In this document: positions 8,751-16,876 of the stretch, in pieces
Layout: the number at the start of each line of letters is the position of its first letter
How positions within the stretch are numbered: the stretch's first letter is position 1
Origin: Streptomyces abikoensis
Lineage (GTDB): Bacteria > Actinomycetota > Actinomycetes > Streptomycetales > Streptomycetaceae
Length of the DNA stretch: 64,000 bases
NCBI RefSeq assembly: GCF_014648775.1
Contig: NZ_BMRT01000008.1
Span: forward strand, 62,001 to 126,000
Direction of reading: 5' to 3'
Notes under the pieces: generated by a model
What the model saw: only the letters and a program-made list of their open reading frames with translations
What the model was told of the DNA's origin: nothing
Database searches by the model: none
Translations under genes and position numbers: made by a program

Positions 8751-9938
8751 ATGACCGCTATGACACCCGGCTCGAACATCCCGCTCTCCGTCACCCGTGT
8801 GACGGTGGACGTCACCGCCCCCGTGCGGCTCGACGTTTCGGGCCTGCTGCTCACCGCCGACGGCAAGGTGCGCTCCGACGACGACTTCGTCTTCTACAAC
8901 CAGCCCAGCGCCCCCGGTGTGACGCACCGTGCCGCCTCCGGCGCCACGCCCGACGCGATCATCGTCGACACGGCGGCCGTCCCCGCCGGCATCGACAAGA
9001 TCGTGGTCACCGCGAGCCCGGACGCCCAGGGCGCCACCTTCGCGGGCACCGAGCCGACGGCGACCGTGCGCGGCGCGGACGACAGCGCGGTGATCGCCAC
9101 GTTCACCCCGCCCCGGCTGGACACGGAGACGGCACTGGTGGTCGTGGAGATCTACCGGCGCAACGGCGCGTGGAAGCTCCGCGCTGTGGGTCAGGGGTAT
9201 GCCAACGGTCTGGCGGGCATCGCCACGGACTTCGGCGTGAGCGTGGACGAGCCGGCGGCGCCGGCGGCCGCCCCGGTGGCCGCCGCCCCGGCTCCGGTCG
9301 CCCCCGTCGCGGCGGCCCCCGTCGTGCCGCCGGTTCCGGCCGCCCCACCCGCCGTCCCCGGGAAGATCAACCTGGACAAGGGCCGGGTGAGCCTCCGGAA
9401 GAACGAGACGGTCTCCCTGGTCAAGGGCGGTCAGCCACTGACCCGTTCGGTCAAGATGGGCCTCGGCTGGGAGCCCGCCTGGAACGGCCGGGCCATCGAC
9501 CTCGACGCCTCGGTCATCGCCTACGGCCCCGACCGCAACATGATCGACGCCTGCTACTTCGGCCGGCTCCAGATCCTCAACGGCGTCATCCAGCACTCCG
9601 GCGACAACCTCACCGGTGAGGGCTCCGGCGACGACGAGACCATCACCGTGCACATGGGCGGCCTGCCGCCCGAGGTGACGGGCCTCGTCTTCACCGTCAG
9701 CTCCTTCAACGGCCAGAAGTTCACCGAGGTCGCCAAGGCGTACTGCCGCCTGATGGACGCCCAGACCGGCGAGGAACTGGTCCGCTTCGACCTGACCGGC
9801 GCCGAGGCCCAGACGGGCGTCCTGATGTGCAAGTTCATCCGCCAGTACTCGGGCGAGTGGGAGATGACGGCCCTGGGCGACTTCGTCAAGGCCAAGACGG
9901 TGCGGGATCTGGTGAAGCCGGCGGCGCAGGCGCTGTAG
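8751..9938 (+). CDS. TerD-family protein with two TerD domains
   Basis: 395 residues. The N-terminal TerD domain (about 1-165) has the hallmark MTPGSNIPL opening and the acidic RSDDDFVFYNQP calcium-binding loop. A Pro/Ala linker of about 45 residues follows (about 165-205). The second TerD domain carries SVKMGLGWEP, DLDASVIAYG, GDNLTGEGSGDDETITV and FTVSSFNGQKFTEV. TerD proteins are Ca2+-binding stress proteins linked to tellurite and oxidative stress; several paralogues are normal in Streptomyces and some affect differentiation. Its 3' end overlaps the convergent monooxygenase gene by 53 bp. Confidence 0.92.
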   Translation: MTAMTPGSNIPLSVTRVTVDVTAPVRLDVSGLLLTADGKVRSDDDFVFYNQPSAPGVTHRAASGATPDAIIVDTAAVPAGIDKIVVTASPDAQGATFAGTEPTATVRGADDSAVIATFTPPRLDTETALVVVEIYRRNGAWKLRAVGQGYANGLAGIATDFGVSVDEPAAPAAAPVAAAPAPVAPVAAAPVVPPVPAAPPAVPGKINLDKGRVSLRKNETVSLVKGGQPLTRSVKMGLGWEPAWNGRAIDLDASVIAYGPDRNMIDACYFGRLQILNGVIQHSGDNLTGEGSGDDETITVHMGGLPPEVTGLVFTVSSFNGQKFTEVAKAYCRLMDAQTGEELVRFDLTGAEAQTGVLMCKFIRQYSGEWEMTALGDFVKAKTVRDLVKPAAQAL

Positions 9939-10959
9939 CCCCTGTCGCCGCGGCCGCCGCCGTGGCCCCTGTCGCCGCGGCCAGCCGCCGGTAGGAGTCC
10001 AGGAGCGCGGCCCTGTCGTACGTGCTGGTCGTGACCAGCACCTCGTCGGCCCCGGTGCGGGCCACGAGGGCGTCGAGGGCGGCCGTCACGTCGCCCTCGG
10101 TGCCGTGGATGTGGCCGCGCAGCGCGGCTTCGTAGAAGCCGCGCTCCCGCTGTGACATCGAGGGGATCAGTTTCCCCTCGATCTCCTCGGCTGGGCGGAG
10201 GGGCGGGAACACGCCGTGCGTCCGTGAGTGGGCCAGTGCCCACGCCTCGGGGACGAGCAGCCGGTGGGCCGCGTCCCTCGTTTCCGCGACGGCCACGTTC
10301 CCCGCGACCATCACATAGGGCTTCTCCCGCCACGCGGAGGGGACGAAGCCCGCGCGGTAGCGCTCGATGGCGGCCGCCATCGCCCCTTCGCCCTTGAGGC
10401 CGCCGATGACCAGTGCCGCGCCGGCGCGGGCGGCCACGTCGGCTCCCGCTTCGTTGGCGAGGACGAACAGCGGGGGCCGGAGGCCCTCGGCGGGCAGGGC
10501 GTGCACCCCGGGGTAGGGGGCGGGCTCCCCCGTGAACCAGCCCGCCAGTTCCGCCAGCCGGTCCTCGAAGTCGCCCATCGCGTCCTTCTCCACGCCCAGG
10601 GCCCGCCGGATGCCGTCCGTGAAGCCGACCGAGCGGCCGAGGCCCATGTCGATCCGGCCGGGGAAGAGGGAGGCGAGGACGCCGAACTGCTCGGCGACCA
10701 CGAGGGGGCGGTGGTTGGGCAGCATCACGCCGCCGGTGCCGACGCGGATGCGGGAGGTCGCGGCGGCGACGGCGGCCGCGAGGACGGTGGGGGCGGAGCC
10801 GGCGACGCCGGGGACGCTGTGGTGTTCCGACACCCAGAAGCGGTGGTAGCCGAGGTCCTCGACCTGCTGGGCGAACGCCACGGTGTCGCGCAGCGCCGCG
10901 CTTGGCTCGTCGCCCTGGCGGGTGCGGGAACGGTCGAGTACGGAGAGCTTGTACGTCAC
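9886..10959 (-). CDS. LLM-class flavin-dependent oxidoreductase (bacterial luciferase-like)
   Basis: A TIM-barrel flavin-dependent monooxygenase of about 357 residues. Typical segments are YKLSVLDRSRT at the N-terminus, FWVSEHHSVPGVAGSAPTVL, TSRIRVGTGGVMLPNHRPLVVAEQF and RIDMGLGRSVGF. These families use reduced FMN or F420; neither cofactor nor substrate can be assigned here. The start is uncertain: GTG 10959 begins at the conserved strand, while GTG 11013 would add 18 residues with no family match. The C-terminal ~30 residues are Ala/Thr/Pro-rich and are the part coded antisense to the TerD gene end. Confidence 0.88.
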   Translation of the reverse strand: MTYKLSVLDRSRTRQGDEPSAALRDTVAFAQQVEDLGYHRFWVSEHHSVPGVAGSAPTVLAAAVAAATSRIRVGTGGVMLPNHRPLVVAEQFGVLASLFPGRIDMGLGRSVGFTDGIRRALGVEKDAMGDFEDRLAELAGWFTGEPAPYPGVHALPAEGLRPPLFVLANEAGADVAARAGAALVIGGLKGEGAMAAAIERYRAGFVPSAWREKPYVMVAGNVAVAETRDAAHRLLVPEAWALAHSRTHGVFPPLRPAEEIEGKLIPSMSQRERGFYEAALRGHIHGTEGDVTAALDALVARTGADEVLVTTSTYDRAALLDSYRRLAAATGATAAAAATGATAPAPPASPDPAPSWP

Positions 10960-11032
10960 GTACAGGTCAACGCTGGGGGCTGCCCGGGATTCCCCGCACC
11001 CACCCCACCCCACCCCGCGCGGGAGGCGCCCG

Positions 11033-12532
11033 TCAGCCGCGCGAGCGGGCCTTGAAGGCCGCCTTGCGGGCGGCCTTCGCCGTCGCCTTGTCCGGGTGAA
11101 GGCGGCCCATCGCCTCCAGGACGTCCGCCGTCGCCGGGTGCTCCACCCGCCAGACCGCGTCGAAGAAGCCGCTGTGCCCGCTCACCAGGCTCTCGACGAG
11201 CTCGCGGAGCTCCTCCGGGTCGTCGGCCTCCGTGTCGAGCCGGGCGGCGATCGTGTCGACGGTGAGCCAGAAGATCATGTCCTCGCCGGGCGGCGGGACG
11301 TCCGTCGCGCCGTGCTCGGCGAGCCAGACGCGGGCGAGGCCGCCGAGCTGGAGGTCGTCGAGGACCTCGCGGAGGGCGGGCTCGGCCTCGGCGCCGACGA
11401 GGGAGAGCGTCTGCTGGCAGACGAGGCGGCGCGCCGGCGCCTCGTCGTCCGCGCCGCGCGCGGCGGCGAGCAGCTCGCGGGCCGCGTCGAGGGGCGTGCG
11501 GCGGGCGAGCCACAGCTCGGCCTCGGCGCGCACGGCGAAGCCGGGGTGACCGGGGAGCGCCGCGAGGAGGTCCTCGGCGGGGGAGTCGGCGAGGTCGCCG
11601 ACGGCCGGGGCGTCGATGCCGGCGTCGAGCATGCGGGACCGTACGGCGAAGAGGCCGAGGGGGGTGAGGGCCACCATGCCGTAGCGGCTGACGTCCTCCT
11701 CCTCGGGCAGGTCGGAGGTCACGCCGTCGACGGACTCGCGGATGTGGCCCTCGCCGTCGACGACCTCGATCAGGGACTCGTCCACCGGCTGGTAGCGCAC
11801 CAGGCCGGTCGGCGCGAGGATCCGGAACTGGTCGTCCAGGCGCATCATCGCGTCGGAGACCTCTTCGAGGACGTCGTCCGTGGGCTCGTCCATGTCATCC
11901 GGGACGATCATGGAGGCGGCGAGCGCGGGCAGCGGGACGGGGCGGTCGGGCGAGCCCTCGTCGAGCGCGGTCAGCAGGTAGAGGTTGCCGAGGACGCCGT
12001 CGAGGAAGTCGGCCTCCTCCTCGGGGTTCCAGTCGATCGCGTCGAGGTCGAGGTCGCCGTCGCCGCCCTCGGAGAGCTGCTCGACGAGGTCGCCCAGGTC
12101 GGGCGCGGCGGCGTCGGCCAGGACGGTCTCCAGGCCGCCGAGCCACAGGTCGAGGATGTCCTGGGGGCTGCCGGAGGTGAGCGTGGCCAGCTCCTCGCCG
12201 GCGACGGCCGTGCCCTGGGGCTCGTCCGGGGAGGCGTCGGCGGACTCGTCGGGGGACTCGGTGAATTCGACCAGGCCCGTGTCGAGGGCCAGCTGCCAGG
12301 CCTCGGCCGCGTAGGCGGGGCCGTCCTCGTCGTCCTCCAGGCCGAGCAGCCCGGTCGCCGTCTTCAGCTGCCCGGCGAGGAGCTCGCCGCCCGCGCCGAC
12401 CGGGGTGCCCTCGCCGGCCCAGCGGGCGAGCTTCGCGGCGCGGGCGAACAGCGGCGCGGACAGCGCGTCGCGTGCGAGCTCCGCGTCGGAGGGGAGCCGC
12501 ACCGGCGGCATGGTCGGGCGGTCTCCTGACAT
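11033..12532 (-). CDS. Conserved actinobacterial protein of unknown function, acidic
   Basis: 499 residues with no signal peptide, membrane segment or catalytic motif that I recognise. The first half contains very acidic stretches (such as ESPDESADASPDEP and EGGDGDLDLDAIDWNPEEEADF). The rest looks like helical repeats, ending in a basic KATAKAARKAAFKARSRG tail. The ATG at 12532 is preceded by a GAGGAG ribosome site; an upstream extension to 12748 has no support. The gene is divergent from the secreted nuclease. I do not assign a function. Confidence 0.7.
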   Translation of the reverse strand: MSGDRPTMPPVRLPSDAELARDALSAPLFARAAKLARWAGEGTPVGAGGELLAGQLKTATGLLGLEDDEDGPAYAAEAWQLALDTGLVEFTESPDESADASPDEPQGTAVAGEELATLTSGSPQDILDLWLGGLETVLADAAAPDLGDLVEQLSEGGDGDLDLDAIDWNPEEEADFLDGVLGNLYLLTALDEGSPDRPVPLPALAASMIVPDDMDEPTDDVLEEVSDAMMRLDDQFRILAPTGLVRYQPVDESLIEVVDGEGHIRESVDGVTSDLPEEEDVSRYGMVALTPLGLFAVRSRMLDAGIDAPAVGDLADSPAEDLLAALPGHPGFAVRAEAELWLARRTPLDAARELLAAARGADDEAPARRLVCQQTLSLVGAEAEPALREVLDDLQLGGLARVWLAEHGATDVPPPGEDMIFWLTVDTIAARLDTEADDPEELRELVESLVSGHSGFFDAVWRVEHPATADVLEAMGRLHPDKATAKAARKAAFKARSRG

Positions 12533-12671
12533 CAGGGGGGCATCTCCTCGTCGTGACGGCCGCGCCGCGGTCCCGGGCGCGCAGTGCCCCACCTTAGACG
12601 GGTTTTCCGCGCCGGCTCGCGCGTCGCGGGGACCGTTACCGGCGGTTCGTCCACGGGTTGCCCGCGAACCC

Positions 12672-12701
12672 TTGACAACTGGCTGGAAATCAGCGGACAT
12701 T
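12672..12701 (+). promoter_or_regulatory. Possible sigma-70-type promoter for the secreted nuclease
   Basis: A perfect TTGACA lies at 12672-12677, followed after 18 bp by GACATT, a weak -10. It sits about 95 bp upstream of the nuclease GTG in the 264-bp divergent region between the acidic unknown and the nuclease. Only the -35 is convincing. Confidence 0.35.
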
Positions 12702-12796
12702 GACGCGCGTAGATCACTCGTCGCTCGGATGACGGTATGTGATCTCATCCGATCGGCAAGCAGGTCGCCCCCTCATCGCTCCCACCGGAGGACTTT

Positions 12797-14626
12797 GTGC
12801 TGTCCCACCGCCGCCGTGCCGCGACCGTCGGCTCCCTCATAGCCGGCGCGCTCGCGGCCGGGCTGATCGCCCCGGCCCAGTCCGCGAGCGCCGCCGACGC
12901 CGGTGTCCGCATCCATGACATCCAGGGCACCACGCGTATCTCGCCGTTCGCCGGCAAGCAGGTCACGGACGTGCCGGGTGTCGTCACGGCTGTGAAGAAC
13001 TTCGGCTCCGCCCGCGGCTTCTGGGTCCAGGACCCGAACCCGGACCGCGACGAGGCCACCAGCGAGGCGGTCTTCGTCTTCACCGGGGCGACCGCCCCGG
13101 CCGTCGCCGTCGGCGACTCCGTGCTCGTCTCGGGCACCGTCACCGAGTACTACCCCGGCGGCGAGGCGGCGGGCGGCCAGTCGGTCACCCAGCTGACCAA
13201 GCCCACCGTGACCGTGAAGTCCTCCGGCAACGCCCTGCCCGCCGCCGTCCGGCTGAACGCGGCCGCCATCCCCGCGCGCTACGCGCCCGACGCCCACGGC
13301 GGCTCCATCGAGAAGCTGCCGCTGAAGCCCCGCCGCTACGCGCTGGACCGCCTGGAGTCCCTGGAGGGCATGCGGGTCGAGGTCGTCGACGCCCCCGTCG
13401 TCGGCGCCACCAGCGAGTACAAGGACCTGTGGGTCACCGCGGCGCCCCGGCACGACCGCACCGCGCGCGGCGGCACCCTCTACGGCTCCTACGCCGACCC
13501 CAACGCCGGCCGGGTGAAGATCGCCTCCCTGCTCCCCTACGCCCAGCACCCCTTCCCGGTCGCGAACGTCGGTGACGAGCTCTCCGGGACCACGGCGGGC
13601 CCGCTCGACTACGACAACCACGGCGGCTACACCATCCAGGCCACCGAACTGGGCGCCCTCGTCGACCACAAGCTCCAGCGCGAGACCACGCGCAAGCAGC
13701 GGAACGACGAGCTGGCCGTCGCCACCTACAACGTGGAGAACCTCTCCCCCAAGACCCCGCAGGCGAAGTTCGACCGCCTCGCCGGGGCCCTGGTGACCAA
13801 CCTCGCCTCGCCCGACATCGTCGCCCTGGAGGAGGTGCAGGACAACGACGGCACGACCAACGGCGGCGTCGTGGACGCCACGCAGACGCTGACGAAGCTC
13901 ACCGACGCCATCGCCGCCGCGGGCGGCCCCAAGTACGTGTGGCGGCAGATCGACCCCGTCGACGGCAAGGACGGCGGCCAGCCGGGCGGCAACATCCGCA
14001 CCGCCTTCCTCTTCAACCCCGCCCGGGTGTCGTTCAAGGACGTCCCCGGCGGTGACTCCACCACGGCCGTGCGGGTGGTCCGGGAGGGCGGCAAGGCCGG
14101 CCTCTCCGCCTCCCCCGGCCGGATCGCGCCGGAGGACGCCGCCTGGACCAACAGCCGCAAGCCGCTGGCCGGCCAGTTCTCCTTCCGGGGCAAGGACGTC
14201 TTCGTCGTCGCCAACCACTTCAACTCCAAGGGCGGCGACCAGGGCCTCGACAGCCGCTTCCAGCCCCCGGCCCGGACGTCCGAGACCCAGCGGCTGGCCC
14301 AGGCGAAGCTCGTCAACGGCTTCGTCAAGCAGCTCCTCGCCGCCGACCGCAACGCCAACGTGATCGTCGCGGGCGACCTCAACGACTACCAGTTCTCCCC
14401 CGCCCTCAAGGCCCTCACCGCCGGCGGCGCCCTGACCGACCAGGTCACCAAGCTGCCCGCGAAGGAACGGTACGGCTATGTCTTCCAGGGCAACTCCCAG
14501 GTGCTGGACCACATCCTCACCAGCCGCCATGTGAGCCGCGTGGACTACGACATCGTCCACATCAACGCCGAGTTCGCCGACCAGGCGAGCGACCACGACC
14601 CGCAGGTGCTGCGCTGGAAGCCGTAG
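12797..14626 (+). CDS. Secreted endonuclease/exonuclease/phosphatase family nuclease
   Basis: 609 residues with an N-terminal signal peptide (RRRAATVGSLIAGALAAGLIAPAQSASA). An OB-like domain of about 100 residues follows (DIQGTTRISPFAGKQVTDVPGVVTAV), as in YhcR/ExeM-type extracellular nucleases. The C-terminal EEP domain has VATYNVENL, the metal Glu in VALEEVQDNDG, VFVVANHFNSKGG, the GDLNDYQFSP pair and the terminal SDHDPQVL. It probably degrades extracellular DNA to scavenge phosphate. The GTG start follows a GGAGG ribosome site. It lacks an LPXTG-like or lipobox anchor, so it should be released. Confidence 0.88.
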   Translation: MLSHRRRAATVGSLIAGALAAGLIAPAQSASAADAGVRIHDIQGTTRISPFAGKQVTDVPGVVTAVKNFGSARGFWVQDPNPDRDEATSEAVFVFTGATAPAVAVGDSVLVSGTVTEYYPGGEAAGGQSVTQLTKPTVTVKSSGNALPAAVRLNAAAIPARYAPDAHGGSIEKLPLKPRRYALDRLESLEGMRVEVVDAPVVGATSEYKDLWVTAAPRHDRTARGGTLYGSYADPNAGRVKIASLLPYAQHPFPVANVGDELSGTTAGPLDYDNHGGYTIQATELGALVDHKLQRETTRKQRNDELAVATYNVENLSPKTPQAKFDRLAGALVTNLASPDIVALEEVQDNDGTTNGGVVDATQTLTKLTDAIAAAGGPKYVWRQIDPVDGKDGGQPGGNIRTAFLFNPARVSFKDVPGGDSTTAVRVVREGGKAGLSASPGRIAPEDAAWTNSRKPLAGQFSFRGKDVFVVANHFNSKGGDQGLDSRFQPPARTSETQRLAQAKLVNGFVKQLLAADRNANVIVAGDLNDYQFSPALKALTAGGALTDQVTKLPAKERYGYVFQGNSQVLDHILTSRHVSRVDYDIVHINAEFADQASDHDPQVLRWKP

Positions 14627-14632
14627 CATCGC

Positions 14633-14661
14633 TTGAGCGATTTGCTCAGAATATTTAAATA
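14633..14661 (+). promoter_or_regulatory. AT-rich promoter-like segment upstream of dapA
   Basis: Directly after the nuclease stop is an unusually AT-rich island. TTGAGC at 14633-14638 is followed 17 bp later by TAAATA at 14656-14661, a plausible -35/-10 pair. An inverted repeat TGAGC-N5-GCTCA (14634-14648) overlaps the proposed -35, which would suit a repressor. It lies about 60 bp upstream of the dapA start. Confidence 0.4.
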
Positions 14662-14723
14662 GACCTGTACGGTCGAAGGGCCCAGAATCCGGGGAGGCAC
14701 CTGAAACCCGGAGCGTTTACGTC

Positions 14724-15620
14724 ATGTCAACCACCACCGAGCCCTTCGGCCGTACGGTCTGTGCGATGGTGACCCCGTTCACCGCCGACGGCGCACTCGA
14801 CCTCGACGGCGCGCAGCGGCTCGCCGACCACCTCGTCACGGAGGGCGGCTGCGACGGCCTCGTCCTCAGCGGCACCACCGGCGAGTCGCCGACCACCACC
14901 GACGCGGAGAAGACCGCTCTCGTCACGGCCGTCGCCGAGGCCGTGGGCGACCGCGCCCGGATCACGGCCGGGGTGGGGTCGGCCGACACCCGGCACACCG
15001 TCGAACTGGCCCGGGCCGCCGAACGGGCCGGCGCCCACGGCGTCCTGGTGGTCACCCCGTACTACAGCAGGCCGCCGCAGGAGGACATCGCGGAGCACTT
15101 CCGCACGGTGGCCGACGCGGTGGGCGTCCCGGTGATGCTCTACGACATCCCGGGCCGCACGGGCACCCGCATCGAGCCCGACACCATGCTGCGACTGGCC
15201 GAGCACCCGCGCGTCGCCGGGGTCAAGGACTGCGCGTACGACCTGCTCGGCAGCTCGAAGGTGATCGCGGCGACGGGCCTCGCCTACTACTCCGGCTGCG
15301 AGGAGCTCAACCTTCCGCTGCGGGCGGTGGGAGGAACGGGCTATGTCAGCACCGTGGCCAATGTCGCGGGCCCGGCGCTGGCCGCCGTGCTGGACGCGTT
15401 CGACCGGGGCGAGAACGCCGAGGCGACCCGGCTCCACCAGCGCGTCCTGCCCCTGGCGGAACGGATGATGGGCGCGGGCCTGCCCGGCACGGTCACGGCG
15501 AAGGCCCTGCTGCGGGCGCTGGGCCTGCCGGGCGGGCCGGTGCGGGCGCCGCTGCGCGACGCGACGAAGGAGCGCACCGAGGCGCTGCTGACGGCCTACG
15601 AGAGCGTGGGCGCGCGGTAG
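14724..15620 (+). CDS. dapA: 4-hydroxy-tetrahydrodipicolinate synthase
   Basis: DapA condenses pyruvate with aspartate semialdehyde, the first committed step towards diaminopimelate and lysine. 298 residues is the normal length. The family GTTGESPT loop is at 50-57, the catalytic Tyr at 140 (VMLYDIPGRTG) and the Schiff-base Lys at 168 (VAGVKDCAYD). It faces dapD (later step, same pathway) across a terminator. Streptomyces often carry more than one dapA homologue; the promoter and the dapD neighbour argue that this is a biosynthetic copy rather than a catabolic aldolase. Confidence 0.92.
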   Translation: MSTTTEPFGRTVCAMVTPFTADGALDLDGAQRLADHLVTEGGCDGLVLSGTTGESPTTTDAEKTALVTAVAEAVGDRARITAGVGSADTRHTVELARAAERAGAHGVLVVTPYYSRPPQEDIAEHFRTVADAVGVPVMLYDIPGRTGTRIEPDTMLRLAEHPRVAGVKDCAYDLLGSSKVIAATGLAYYSGCEELNLPLRAVGGTGYVSTVANVAGPALAAVLDAFDRGENAEATRLHQRVLPLAERMMGAGLPGTVTAKALLRALGLPGGPVRAPLRDATKERTEALLTAYESVGAR

Positions 15621-15636
15621 TCCGGGCGCCCGGAGA

Positions 15637-15661
15637 GGGGCGGGGTGGTGAACCCCGCCCC
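15637..15661. terminator. Bidirectional terminator between dapA and dapD
   Basis: A perfect 10-bp stem GGGGCGGGGT / ACCCCGCCCC with a five-base loop lies in the 49-bp gap between the convergent dapA and dapD stops. Confidence 0.75.
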
Positions 15662-15669
15662 CGCTCACG

Positions 15670-16659
15670 TCAGTCGTTGCTGTGCAGGATCTCGTTGAGC
15701 CCGCCCCACGTGCTCTTGTACGGGCGGGCCTCGACGGCGCCCGTGGTGGAGTTGCGGCGGAAGAGGATGTTGTCGGCGCCCGACAGGGTCAGGGCCTTGA
15801 CGATCTCGCCGTCCGGCATCGTGACCCGGGTGCCGGCGGTGACGTAGAGGCCCGCCTCGACGACGCACTCGTCGCCCAGCGCGATGCCGATGCCCGACTC
15901 GGCGCCCAGCAGGCAGCGCTCGCCGATGGAGATGATCTGCTTGCCGCCGCCGGACAGGGTGCCCATGGTGGAGGCGCCGCCGCCGATGTCGGTGCCGTCG
16001 CCGACGACGACGCCCGCGCTGATCCGGCCCTCGACCATGGACGTGCCGAGCGTGCCGGCGTTGAAGTTGACGAAGCCCTCGTGCATGACGGTGGTGCCGG
16101 AGCCCAGGTGGGCGCCCAGGCGGACCCGGTCGGCGTCGGCGATGCGGACGCCGGAGGGGACGACGTAGTCGGTCATGCGCGGGAACTTGTCGACGCTCGT
16201 CACCTGGAGGTGGAGGCCCTCGGCGCGGGCGGCAAGGCGCGCGGCCTCGACCCGGTCGAGGGGGACCGGGCCCAGCGAGGTCCAGGCGACGTTCGCGAGC
16301 AGGCCGAAGACGCCGTCGAGGTTCTGGCCGTGCGGCTTGACCAGACGGTGGGAGAGCAAGTGCAGCCGCAGGTAGGCGTCGTGCGCGTCGGCCGGCTTGT
16401 CGTCGAGCGAGGCGATGACCGTGCGGACGGCGACGACCTCGACCCCGCGGCGCGGGTCCGGGCCCACCGCCTTGAGGACGACCTCGCCGAGCAGCTCCGC
16501 GGCCCGCTCGGCGGTCAGCCGCTCGGTGCCGGCCGGGCCGGGGGCGTCGGTCAGCTCGGGGGCCGGGAACCAGGTGTCGAGGACGGTACCGTCCGCGGCG
16601 ATGGTGGCGAGGCCGGCGGCGACGGCGCCGGTGGTACGGGAAACAACAGCATCGGTCAT
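15670..16659 (-). CDS. dapD: 2,3,4,5-tetrahydropyridine-2,6-dicarboxylate N-succinyltransferase
   Basis: This enzyme transfers succinyl from succinyl-CoA to tetrahydrodipicolinate in the succinylase route to meso-DAP. 329 residues, actinobacterial DapD type. The N-terminal domain (SRTTGAVAAGLATIAADGTVLDTWFP) is followed by a left-handed beta-helix of hexapeptide repeats around 175-300 (VRIADADRVRLGAHLGSGTTVMHEGFVNFNAGTLG, then GDGTDIGGGASTMGTLSGGG). The C-terminus ends in EILHSND. ATG 16659 starts the conserved N-terminus; an upstream GTG has no family support. Confidence 0.95.
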   Translation of the reverse strand: MTDAVVSRTTGAVAAGLATIAADGTVLDTWFPAPELTDAPGPAGTERLTAERAAELLGEVVLKAVGPDPRRGVEVVAVRTVIASLDDKPADAHDAYLRLHLLSHRLVKPHGQNLDGVFGLLANVAWTSLGPVPLDRVEAARLAARAEGLHLQVTSVDKFPRMTDYVVPSGVRIADADRVRLGAHLGSGTTVMHEGFVNFNAGTLGTSMVEGRISAGVVVGDGTDIGGGASTMGTLSGGGKQIISIGERCLLGAESGIGIALGDECVVEAGLYVTAGTRVTMPDGEIVKALTLSGADNILFRRNSTTGAVEARPYKSTWGGLNEILHSND

Positions 16660-16814
16660 GTCCGGAAACCTAACCGGACGGGCCCGCCCAAGGCGAACCG
16701 GCCGCCCCACCCGCACCCCTTACCGGCCCCGCCACACACCGGTCACGCGGATGGCGCAGCCCTGCCAGCCGGTCGGCCGCGCTCGCGTCGCCCGCCCGGA
16801 TGAACCGGCATATC

Positions 16815-16847
16815 CAGTGGAGTGGGCGGTCCCGCCCACTCCAACTG
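16815..16847. other. Inverted repeat in the leader of the subtilisin-like protease gene
   Basis: A 10-bp perfect stem GGAGTGGGCG / CGCCCACTCC with loop GTCC (16819-16842) can be extended by CAGT/ACTG with one bulged base. It ends about 30 bp before the protease ATG in the 217-bp divergent gap with dapD. It may be an operator or a leader hairpin; no U-tract is present, so it does not look like a terminator. Confidence 0.4.
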
Positions 16848-16876
16848 TCCACTGTCCCGTCGTGAACGGATGCCGC

